64,000 nt of DNA, taken from the NCBI RefSeq assembly GCF_051622035.1, contig NC_135361.1, positions 22,995,205 to 23,059,204 on the forward strand, written 5' to 3'. The position numbers and the translations under genes are program-made. Positions 43,950 to 55,790 of the stretch are shown here, piece after piece. The stretch comes from Arctopsyche grandis (taxonomy: Eukaryota > Arthropoda > Insecta > Trichoptera > Hydropsychidae). The notes below the pieces were generated by a model. That model was not told the DNA's origin. It did not search any database and saw nothing but the letters and a program-made list of their open reading frames with translations. Position 1 is the first letter of the stretch. Each line of letters begins with the position of its first letter.

Positions 43950-45571
43950 CAGTGAGCGACAAAAATAGGTACGCAGTAGCAAAATTTCATTTTATTCGTA
44001 TATATCGCAATATTTTTCATTTAAAAGTTTCTGAAATCATGACTAGGATCATTAAGATAATAAAACAAGACAAATTATTAATTATATTGATGTATTTATT
44101 GAGATATTGGAATTATTTACGAAATGGACAAATTTGGGAAAAAAGTATTGGCAGTTCTTCGGGAGTTTTTAATTTAATTTAAAGCGGTTTTCACGGTATA
44201 CATTTTTTAAATGTTTCCTATTAATAATATATACATAAAACAATAATATATAAATAAAATAAAGCTTAATATTTAGTAATTCCCCCTTTGTTTTTGATTA
44301 CTGCCTCAATTCTTCTGGGCATAGAATAAAACAATTTTTTTATAACATTTGGGGAAATATCCTTTTCCCATGCCTCCGTTATTATGTTTTCCAGCTCTTG
44401 AAGCGTTTTTGGATTGCAGGCTTTTACTTTCCTCTTCAAAATCGCCCATAAATTTTCGATAATGTTCAGGTCTGGACTGTTCCCGGGCCAGGTAAGGGAT
44501 TTAATTCCCAAACTTTCTTTATAATTGGTTATCTAAAACAAGTCGATGATATTTACCACATAAAAAAACAAATTAAAGATAGAAAAACGGTTTGATAACT
44601 TACAGAACGAGCCCGATATCAAGGTGCAGATTCGTCCTGAAATATTGGTTCAGCGACGAATTCTATGAGTGCTTCGATGGTGGGTAAAACACGTTCCCGT
44701 ATCGTGTTTTCGTATTGGATGGCATTCATGGACCTTCGGACGAACTCTAGCGCCCTTATTCCATATCCTGTAATGCACCCCCATATCATGACATACGGGG
44801 AATGCTTCGCGGTCGCGAAACACAACTTGCGTGAAAACATACTCCACTTCTACGGCGAACTGTGGTCTTCCCATCTGATCCAATAAGATTCCAATTAGAT
44901 TCATCTGAAAAAACCACCCTGTACCAGTCCTCTGATATCCAATTCTTCTTGTCCTTGGCCCATTTCAACTGCTTTTTCTTCATTGAAACCGCCAGAAGTG
45001 GCTTTTTCGCGAATTTGATCGCTCTAAACCCTAATTTATTCAGCTTCCTTTGGATCATACGGGTATGTACTGCTGTGGATGATGAAGTGTAAACCTCATC
45101 CCTGATTTTAGAAGCAGTAATAAATTGATCTTGAAGAGCAGCACGTTTTATGACACGATTTTCACGTTCCATCAATTTTTACTTCCTTCCAGATCCTGGA
45201 GCCCTTGTTAATAATCCTGTATCACTGTATTTTTTGATGAATTTTCTCACAGAACCTTCACTGAACCCCACCCGACGAGCAATGTCTCGATACGCGATTC
45301 GCTCTTTCGTAAGAGCCAAAATTACCGCTTTTTCATCGGTCGACATTTGGCGTGCGGACGACATTTTTCCGATGCGATGCTATTGCAACCAAAGTTAACG
45401 CGAAACTAAATAGGGAATTGACCATCAGCTTTGTAAATCTTTGAACCAACGGTTACACAGAGTTGTGTAAAAAAAAAAAGGTTGGGGTCTCATTGTTTAC
45501 GGCAGGTAGAGAGGTTTGTTTCGCGCTGTTTGTCCGAAATCTATGTGCGTACCTATTTTTGTCGCTCACTG
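43950..45571 (-). mobile_element. Tc1-like transposon, 1,622 bp
   Basis: The inverted ends CAGTGAGCGACAAAAATAGG continue into TACGCA on both sides, with a TA duplication (43948-43949, 45572-45573). It carries one transposase reading frame on the minus strand, now broken. Confidence 0.9.
44266..45364 (-). pseudogene. Tc1-like transposase with a likely 71-bp intron
   Basis: Order on the minus strand: N-terminal helix-turn-helix (MSTDEKAVILALTKERIAYRD, RVGFSEGSVRKF), a GRK-type hinge with a TAA stop at about 45180, the second HTH (MIQRKLNKLGFRAIKFAKKP), and the DDE region with SDESNWN (first Asp), VMIWGC, FQDESAP (the expected second catalytic Asp, three before P, is Glu) and SPDLNIIENLW (Glu). 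There is a frameshift near 44840 and a TGA at 44619-44621. A GTAAGT...TTTTAG segment, 44603-44533 on the minus strand, breaks the frame. Its removal joins ARS to ITNYKE in phase 0 and leaves exactly 34 residues between the catalytic positions, as in DD34E Tc1 elements. Dead copy. Confidence 0.8.
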
Positions 45572-45704
45572 TATGTACATAATAGGTAAAAAATAAATAA
45601 ATAAAAAAAAAATATTTTCGACTTCAGTTTAGCGTTCCTAAAAATATGTCGCTTTTAGGCGCCGCCTTATTTGCCTATGCCCATGGGAGGTCCCTGATTG
45701 TAAC

Positions 45705-47274
45705 AGTTTATAGTCAAGTTTATATTATATACGAAAACTTGTTCCAGTGGCGGCTTATACAATTTGCCGGACTAATCAGTTAATATCTGGGAGGATCTCA
45801 AATTAGTATCATTCAATAGCGCGAATGGCACTTTCATTCGATAAGTTAACAAATTGCCGAAAGCTTTTGTCGGAAGTGAATTTCACCTCCCCCAACCCCT
45901 AATCCGCCGCCCACTTTCGCCCACGCTTTCTGTCCGTGTTTAACCATTTAAACGCGGCTCTTCCGAAATAAAATAGACATCTTGAGTGGCGTCCTTCGGT
46001 CGAAATTATAAATGGTTTTCGGAGGGGGTCGGTTGGTTTTCCCAGCCATCAAAACTCGCTTTTGACGATGGAATATGTAATTTCGTTTCGCTTATATTTA
46101 CGAGAAAATTCGCCGAGATTGGCGAAGTTTTACCCCCGCCGCGCCACCGCGAAACGAGTTTTCTCCCGTTTCGCGGATGTTTTCCTCTCCCCTTCTATCG
46201 CCTCTCTTCCACGCTCCGGTTCCAATGAATACTGTTACATTTGCGCCAGTCAATAACAATCTTTTGTTTCCATTACATCGAAAACAATATTTATTCAAGT
46301 GTTCTCTAGACGTCATGATCGCAGGAGTAATTGAGAACGAGTTAATTTCACAATTAAATACACTTTCACTCCCCCCGGAAGGGAAACGTGGCTCAAGTTC
46401 TATATTTTCAAGTGCTCGTTGGAATATAAACAAGGTCGTCATAATATATACGTTGCTCAGTAAAAATACTCATAAATATTTTATGTGTAAACTTGCGACA
46501 GTACATAGTGTATTTATTATTTATTGATCTGGATTCGAAATGTTTCTGATTTACAATTATTTTGTATGAATCGATGAAGTATTTTTCCATGTAAGCAAAC
46601 GTACGTGTGTTTGTCGTGAATTAATTAATGTTTAGCATTAAATTCCGCAAAGAATTGCGTTCAATTTGCGTAAAATATTTAATACATTCTACGGCGAACG
46701 AAGGCGAAGAGCTTGTTTATTATCTTGTCCGTTTATATTTTATTTTATATTATTTCAGTCTGGAAATGTTTGCGCTTAAATACAAATAAAACAACCTTTC
46801 AATAACGTTAAAAGGTCAATTTGATTTTTACCCTACGGCTATACTATGAATATCGACTACGGCACCGACTTGTTTATGCCCTTTTACCTTTTCTCTTCGT
46901 TGTTTTTATTTCTGCTTTTATATTAAACAACGTACTATTATGTGTATTAAACGAGGGGAGATTTGATGAATCGTTATTTGAAATGAACTAATGAAATTCT
47001 TAAGAGAATTATTAAATTTAAATCGCTATTCTGACGGGTGTTGAATTCGTGATTAATTTATACGAATCATAAAATGTGGAGTCGTATTTTAAATAGAATA
47101 TGAATGGATACGTTTCGATTTCCACTCAATTTATAATTTACAATGTAAATGATAAATTTGGTTCAATAATAATATCCAAGGTAGCTAAAAATGTTAGCTA
47201 ATATTTTTCATGATGATTTTTATAAACCATAAAAGTTATTAAAAATAAATATATGACTCTTTTTTTTTAATCAT
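45705..47274. other. Non-coding with a GC-rich island at 45880-46240
   Basis: The island is non-repetitive (GCGAAACGAGTTTTC, CCCCCGCCGCGCCACCGCG). Open frames on both strands lack domains. AT-rich elsewhere. Confidence 0.35.
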
Positions 47275-47560
47275 ATTTTACCGTGATACCATTACGGGTT
47301 TTGCCCTGAGCGACACTTTATCGATTATAAATTTGAAATCATATTCAAATAGTAGGTAGGATGGTTTTGCTGATTTGACGAGGAACCACTTCAACAATGA
47401 AATTGGATTAATTGGCAAACTGATAAATTTGCAGCACTGCAGAAGCACTCCGAATAAATTCTCTTTAATCGAGGTCAACCCAGTGCTTGAACCCGGAACC
47501 TCTCGGTGATTAGCATTAACGCAACCACTGAGAGATACTGTTAGCATATAGCTAGGCCTA
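47275..47560 (-). mobile_element. SINE (head type A)
   Basis: Minus-strand copy related to 2374-2680. Head TAGCTATATGCTAACAG / TCTCTCAGTGG, B box GGGTTCAAGCACTGGG (diverged), central domain lacking GTGACTCC, and 3' end TCGCTCAGGGCAAAACCC. Confidence 0.6.
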
Positions 47561-48256
<696 letters not shown>

Positions 48257-49110
48257 CTATACATACGCATACACAGTTTCAAGCTACCGTGTAGCCCTCT
48301 TAGACGCACTGCAGAATTGCCGTTTCATTGAAATGCAAATTGTATAATGGCCGTCTTATATTTCACGCTTATCTAGTAGTATGGCGGCTAAAGGGTGCCG
48401 GGGACCCAATTGAGACCTAAAGGTACCACACCGAGACGGAGGTTTTCATTGAAAAGACATCGATTTAGACCTCCCTTTGCCTCCACATGGACCCCAAACC
48501 TCCCCTCCCTCTCACCCTCCAATCCTCCACTCGCTTTCTAGCCGCAGTGCCTTGATCGGGTTTATGTAGTATAATGAGGCCCACTTCGGTACCAGCAACC
48601 ATGCATTATTCATGAGCCCTTCGTTCCTCATCTTAACTGCATCGTAAATGGATAGAAGCATTTCACTTGCAATGGCGCGCTTCATAACACCGGGGGATCG
48701 GCAGACATTGACTGGCTCTTTGGAGAGGCGTTATAAAATGAAGTAACTACACGGAATCGATCGCGTGATAACCGAGGCAATATGTAAATCTACTGTCACA
48801 CTTTAAGTGGGTATTTATAGGGTCGATTTGCCAAAGTATTCGTTATTATCGCCTTAAAGTATGTACATATGTATGTATGAATGCAATGGACTGTTTTGAT
48901 GTATTATATGCACATTGAACTACATATGTACAACTATGAACGACACTCGTATTAACGGCATTCATGAATTAATATTTTGTAATAATAATATAATTGGTTG
49001 GCCTCGTCGTTTATAGTCACTTTGAAGTATTGATCTGAAAAACTAGGAAAACTGCTGAATATCATTGATTTGAATTTCACTAACAAGTTCATTGAGTAGT
49101 CTATCATACA
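48257..49110. other. Non-coding with GC-richer island 48360-48760
   Basis: CCTCC-rich and CACCC-rich, non-repetitive. No gene or tRNA recognised. Confidence 0.35.
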
Positions 49111-49117
49111 CAATAGG

Positions 49118-49682
49118 CCGGAGCAAAAAATGCGAATTTTAGATTTTCATCGATGGACCTAGTGGAAAATTTTAGTCCTATCAAGGGAATGTTAAATAAA
49201 AAAATCATTGATTTTAAACAATGTCTTGTGCCTCAAGTTTTTTAATGTCTCCTTTTTAAAAATAGTTTCGATTTTTTACTGTTTTTAAAGAAAATGAACG
49301 CTCAATATTCACTTATTGAAGTCTATTTGTGTCAATTGTGATAAGTTTTGACTGATTAACGAGAATTCAAAGTCGCCGTTTCGCTCGAAAGTCCCCATAC
49401 AAAGCGAGCCGCGCTCACAATGGGTGTTTGTATGGAGAGAACATTATTTTCAGAAAGTCGTCATTTATTTCATGTTTCCGTGATTATTTTGAAAATAAAA
49501 TTCAATTGAGATCTTTTTTCAGTATTAAATTAATTTGTATAATTAAATTAATATTAGATTAATTTAATTTCAACACAAAAATACCCCAAAAATTCATGAA
49601 TTTCATGAAATATGAGGAGGCCAAAATGACCTATCAGGTCCATCGATGAAAATACTAATTTCACGTTTTTCGTTTCGACCGG
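49118..49682. mobile_element. Long-inverted-repeat MITE
   Basis: The left end CCGGAGCAAAAAATGCGAA and the right end read inward CCGGTCGAAACGAAAAACG both lead to TTTTCATCGATGGACCT about 30 bp inside. 565 bp, no ORF. The interior holds AATTAAATTAATATTAG palindromes. The target duplication is not clear. Confidence 0.6.
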
Positions 49683-52600
49683 AAAATAATATGATATAAA
49701 AACAACGGCAATATGTTTTATTTTTACAATACACAATGTTTTCAAAATCAGAGATTTTTTGTAGTGAAATTGTATATTATATAAGCATTTTAATTCCATT
49801 AACAAGCTTTGAAGATCTGGTGTTCTTGTTGTTTTTGTTGGTTCACCTTCATAGTGTACATGATTTGATCATTTAATTTTGTAGTATGTAGTCTTGAACA
49901 TTTAAAACATTCCTGAAAGTATGAAATACAAGTTTTATTAATATTTGTTTTGTTTAGTTATTCTTTTTTAAGAATTTATATATATAAATACAGACATACA
50001 TAAGTATATCAGTGTTTCTCAGAAATTTATCTGTTTCTTGTTCGAAATAGAGACATTTCCATCGCCCGCTACTGATACACTGTACATATGTGCGTGTTTG
50101 TATTTTATTTTTTATATGTGTATAATATATTAATTACATTACAATAATAAATAATAGTCCTCATTTCACGAATCCCGGGAATCCCGGGAATGATTCAGAA
50201 CTGTGAGTCGAGTCGTATACATATAACTGACTGTGTAAATAGAGGGATTATATTGTATATGCTTTATTTATTGTGCGATGAAATTAATATATACATATCT
50301 CATTTCCTAGAAACCTTATTCAAAGCTCTAAGCCTCAGTTGCTGCGGTTTTTCATTGATTGTGAGGTCATATTAAATATTTCACATGTACGTATGTATGT
50401 ATGTAAATATTTGGTATATTTATGCAAATGTATATATGTAAGTTGGCGTACATTGCGGATTAAGTAAATAGGAAAATCGAGATCCGCATTAGAATATTAA
50501 TTCACAAATCAAACAAGTATTATTAGTGCAAACTCGACTCGTGGCGTACCTATTCAATTGAACGACACGAAACCACTAAAAGTACCAAGAGAGCGACCAG
50601 AGGATGGGGCGGGATAACCCAGCCTCGGCGAATTTTCCAAACACAATATCGGCAAGGACTCGGAAGGTCTCTGAGTAAATATTTGACGAGTATCAAAGTC
50701 AACAGGAACCCGGGGCTTTTGCAAAACGAACGAAGCCACTTAATCCCGGGGCACATCAAAAGAAAACTTGGCAGTTCGTCGAACGTTGTAGGGGCCGCGG
50801 CCCTCCTAATGCAAGTATCCTGTTAGGACTTGGCGAATGTTTGTTTCACCTTTGTGGGTCCTCCACGGGTCCTCAGGCTGTGTGAGAGGGTCGCAAAACC
50901 AGCGGTGATCAACTCGCACCCAAGCCACTGCCAACTAGATTTATTGGTCCTTGCGATTTTCGCCTAGGTCGCCTTTGACGTCCAAAGTCCTCGACATGGT
51001 ATGTGTGTGTGTATGTGCGTTTGGTATGAGGGTTCGTGTGGGGTGGTAATAGCACTTATTTAGGGGTACCGAATTTACGACCCTTTGTGCTCAAAATACG
51101 CAGACGCATATTAATATCGAATCTGGTCGCATGAAAGAATCGCAAGTATGTAAAATTATGCTCGAGTACGGTCACCATATCTTTTTGACTTTTTAAAAAG
51201 GACGTATGGAAAAATCCACCTTTTTTAAAAAAATATCGAAATTTATGTAGCTTTAGACCATGTAGTTTTATGATTGCTATGTGAGCTATGTCATATTTTT
51301 ATTGTAGATCTCCAAGCTAAAAGCTTCGGCTGAATATAAAATTTCGGAATTTTATATTCGGAAATAAAAAAAAACCAGTTTATGATATTTAATTACTAGC
51401 ACTTTAAATGAAAGTTTTTATGCAGTTAAATAAATTATGGCAGTCATAAAAAAGCGATATAAGATAAAAAAGTTGAGAAACACTAGACTATTTTTATGAC
51501 TTTAAGTTGATTTAGGTTTAGCTTGTAAATTATGAAGAAATTTGTGTAAACAATGCGTCGCAGATGAATTTTTATTATTTTTACTAGCCTCTTCTATACT
51601 TCACTTCGCAATCGACTCAGTATATTTTCCTACAGTCTTCTGATCGTTTTGATAATTTTGGTGAATAATAATTTATTTATTCATTTATACAAATATACAC
51701 CCATTTTTATACTAATACGACATCTATGGTCAACATTGTACATATTTATTATTCAAGGCCAATTACAAATAAAGATCAACATACGTTATAGTCATTATAG
51801 AGACATACATACATGTACAACTTTTTATAAATGATGAGTTGAGAATCCCTGCACAAATTCATATACATATGTTTGTATGTATATGCATGCAAAAAGGATT
51901 TAAATTATTCGAATAACCACATTTATTAGTGGAAAAGTGTACATATTATGCAAGAATGATAATAAAGTCAAAATAAACTTTAAAAAGTTAACTTCTTAAA
52001 GAGTACGAATGGTAACCCTATAAGCTTGAGAAGCACATCAATTTAATCCAGACTCCATACGTACATGTAAATTTGATAAAAGGTTTGCCGAAATTGTGTT
52101 TATGTGAATTATAAAGAGTGAACGTTCTGAATAAGATGAAAGCTTTCTGTCATAACATAAAAATTTACGACAATAATAATAAATGCAAGTGCATAATGTA
52201 AAAACTTAGCAAGTCCCCGAGATAATGGGCTAACTTTTTCAAAGTTCATAATCGGGTACTACATATGCAAATGGTGTAAGTTGATCTGTTAAGCTCAGGT
52301 AGTGTTTAAAAGTTCAACTTTAATCATCATATCATTAGTTATTAAGACTCTCAGTTTTATTTCTACTACATATATAAAAATAATCATGATCGTTTAATAT
52401 GTACGGATATAATTAATAATAGATTTAAAAGTATAATATTAGTTGATTTTACATACATAAATAGTTCTATTTTAATATACATATATGTACATATTAGGAA
52501 TGTATTCGTGGGGTGTTTGCTTGGCTTTAGTGAGTTTTGTGTGGGTTCGAATGGTTGACATGCTTTTGCTAATAGGTACGACTGAAACCGCGCAAATCTG

Positions 52601-53689
52601 CGCTAAATACACCGGATCAAGTGGATAAGAATAATATTGAAGGGTAGCAAAGGGTTGATCCTCGAAATCCACCCAAAAGGACTCGACAGTTCATCTACAA
52701 TATTGTTACGGACAGTGAGAGTCGTATCAATTCATCGTAACGTATAATATACATAACGTTTCAATATATCTAAAATAAAGATTTTTACAAGGTTTATATT
52801 AGTTACATAAAATTCAGTTTTTTTTAAATTATTTTTATGTTTATTCGCTTGAGATATTATGTGGCTGCAGCTGATAGAGACTCTTCTAATTATATATAAA
52901 TCGATTCTTATTGCATGTGTATATTTCTCTAGTTACTCAATGTGTATATGGGTCGTTATATTTAAAATTGGAATTCACTTTTCTTGATTTCAAGAAATAT
53001 GTCGCAAAATATTAAACATAATATTTTGCGTTTTACAATATTTAAAAATACTGGTGGCCTGTAATACGTTTATTGTGCTTTTCCGAGATTCTGGAAATAT
53101 CGAATTAAACGAAGTGAAGTGAAATTTGCGAATTTAGTCAAACAGAAAAAGTGCTTTTGGAATTGAAAATTGGGCTTCAATCACTTTCGAATATAACGGC
53201 TCGTATGTACATACATACATACATATGTGTAATCCATGAATGATAAAATCGTAAATAAAATATTTTTTAAAATGAACTTTATTATCATCCGTTATATTGA
53301 TGGTCGATGGGTACGCAGGCGATTCTGCAATATTAACTTTTTACGATCATAAAACATTCAACGTCGACAGCTATTTTCAATCAAAAAATAAAAATTCGGT
53401 AAAGTTTTCATGCGAAGTGTAAATATTTGCATCCAAATTAAAAAATGTGTTAAATGATTTAAAAAATACATAATTTTTTTTATTAATTTAAAACTGCACA
53501 TATCTTAACATAAAATTTCTGTTGTTTTACAAATATTTTCCCTGTCAACATCATTGTAATTAACAATTACAATGAATTAACATTAGTTTTGTTCTTATAT
53601 TTTTTGCATAATTTTGACACAATGCTGCGAATCGACTGTAAGTCACCAGTCCAAATATTAATTATAATATATATATATATGTATATAGA
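49683..53689. other. Gene-free stretch with GC-richer island 50540-51060
   Basis: The island holds GGGGCCGCGGCCCTCC and is non-repetitive. Outside it is AT-rich with ACATATGTA words. A minus-strand open frame at 52672-52472 has no family I know. Confidence 0.35.
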
Positions 53690-53990
53690 ACGGACGCGAT
53701 GTGTCTATGTATGTGGCAGACGCGTGCAGACACAGCCAACCAGATTCAAGTAGTATAGGAAACACGAGGAACCGGGGAAAGGGGGGGGTGGAGCGTTTGA
53801 CATGCGACGTCAGGCCGAGCAACGGGTGACGTCAGTGGTGGGAGCGTACACACATACACACATACACGAAGTCACACAGACACTTTAATTCATCATTTCG
53901 AAAGGGTGAACGGTTTGGATCGGTGAGCGGTATTTAACTTTTTAGGATTAATACGTGCGCGCGCGCGTCTAAAACTTTCTTTACATTATA
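53690..53990. promoter_or_regulatory. GC-richer segment with two CRE-like sites
   Basis: GCGACGTCAGG (53802-53812) and GTGACGTCAGTGG (53827-53839) are CRE-type words about 24 bp apart. An ACACATACAC run and TTTAATTC / GATCGGTGAGCGG follow. It could be a promoter or enhancer; no transcript evidence. Confidence 0.25.
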
Positions 53991-54299
53991 TTTACATATA
54001 TATGACATATAACATTATTTTAATTTGTATATCAACGGCAAAACACTGGTCATTACACAGTGGCAGTCTTGACATATCCAATAATATAAATATTATTGCT
54101 TTGCGAGAGATAATCTCATATTTATGTCAATATTTTTTTCGCTTAGCCGCTCCGCTAATATTTTACACCCTCTCGCGTACAAACGTATTTCTATGTACGT
54201 TGAAAATCGCACAACGATGACCGAATCAAAATTTCATCATTTGCATCGAAAAGATCACTTGGGAGAGAGACGAAACATAAAAAAATAAAAAAAAAAAAA

Positions 54300-54960
54300 C
54301 AAAAAAGGTCGGGTCAACACGTACCGCTAAAACAGAAACTCTGTTTCCGCTTCAAAATCCAATAGAGTTGGCGCAAGCCGTCATTTCATTTCGCCGATAC
54401 TTCCCGGAAAATATCCCGAGAGCTGAGCACGCCATTTCCGTAATCCCATTAGAAGTTTTTCCCCGATGCAAAATTGAATATTCCCGTGGGAGGCGTTGGG
54501 CTGGCATGACACGCGGCTAATGTGTATTCATGCGTAGCCCCCGCGGGCCGGGCATAATCTTAATAATATGTATACGGCCTCCAAAGATGGGCTTGCGAGA
54601 TTTGAAAGAAGGTCATAACCCAACCCGAGCCCCGATCCGCCCACCCCCCGAAGCCACCCGCCTTGCCATCCGACCAGATAAGGAGTAATTACCGGGAAGT
54701 TACACGACGGGGTTGCGGACCGTGTCTGACCTCATATGAAGCCGGTTCTCGACCGCGAATCTTCGCTAAATACCTCTGCTGTAACTGTAAGGTGAGGGCG
54801 GGCGAACTTGGTTCTTATTAAAGCCAGTGCTCTACGCCGTAGAGTCTCTCGTATAGGAGACTGGATCATGGCGTTACGACCGCCGAGGAAATGAAAACTG
54901 GACGTGTGTGGACTGTAGCGTGAGAGAACTCTGACCGAGCGACTGTTTAAATTGACCGTC
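54300..54960. other. GC-rich non-repetitive island
   Basis: Long island including CCGCGGGCCGGGCATAATC and GATAAGGAGTAATTACC (homeodomain- and GATA-like words). No convincing ORF. Candidate regulatory DNA by composition only. Confidence 0.3.
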
Positions 54961-55639
54961 GGCTAGTTATTAAAACGGAATTGTAGCGTTAACCCTCGTC
55001 CGGTGTTCGGGAATTTATATTCTAGAATATACGTATGTATGTATGTATGTGCTGGATATATGTATGTAATACGTGTGTGGTAAATTTTCGTATATAATGG
55101 TTGCGATACGATGTTTAGATTATATGTACAATGTATGTGTGTAGCTAGGGAAAGGTTATTAAACCGTGTGCGATACAACTGTTGCATAGCAAACTGTGTA
55201 ACAAACAAAATGATGGTAGGATAAGATGTTTTCTGTAAAATTTTCCGTATGATGTATTTGAGGGCTATATAAGATATTTTCTTTAAGACTGAGAATTTCG
55301 TGTTAATTACAGGGAGCGTATATGAAATGAGGAAAATTTGAATATTTTCATTGTGTTATTTATTTACAATATTTGAAAGTTTTTGATGTTGGATTATTTT
55401 AATAACGTTGGATTATTTTAAGGAATATATGTAGTATGTACATAATTAAAATTTTTGATGATGTACTTTTTTGTTCGAAAAAACTTTTCATGTGTTTATT
55501 TTCAATATCATTTTTTTATTTCATTCTTTTTAGTGTTTCAGAATTTTATTTCATTGAAATTTAAGCATCCTTTCCAATTCAGCTAAAGCGCTATACGTTT
55601 GTTTTTTTTATTCCATTTAGGGCATTCAAATGCACAGTC

Positions 55640-55790
55640 CAACCAGCGGCGTGGACTAGTGGTTAGTATATTATGCTTTCGAGCAGAGTGGTTGCAGGTT
55701 CGAGTCCCACTAGGCCAGACCCGCTGCTCTCGGCAACCTCTCGGTGGTTAACATTAACACGATTACTAAGCTATGCTGCTAGCTTTGTTA
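55640..55790. mobile_element. Head-to-head SINE heads (types B and A)
   Basis: 55642-55710 is a plus-strand type B head (AACCAGCGGCGTGGACTAG; GGTTCGAGTCCCACT). 55728-55785 is a minus-strand type A head (AGCATAGCTTAGTAATCG..CCGAGAGGTTGCCGAGAG). No body remains on either side. Confidence 0.6.

Larger units (their letters stand above)
43270..45704. mobile_element. hAT-type element carrying nested SINE and Tc1
   Basis: Element 43278-45696. Left end CAGTGACGTCCCTAG; right end read inward CAGGGACCTCCCATG, next to GCCGCC and TTAGGC words at both sides. A perfect 8-bp target duplication ATTGTAAC lies at 43270-43277 and 45697-45704. Without the nested DNA it is only about 340 bp and non-coding. Confidence 0.8.

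Noticed and set aside
52472-52672. 66-codon frame on minus (DFEDQPFATLQYYSYPLDP)
   Set aside because: It looks somewhat protein-like, but I found no splice context, family or neighbouring exon, so I do not call it.
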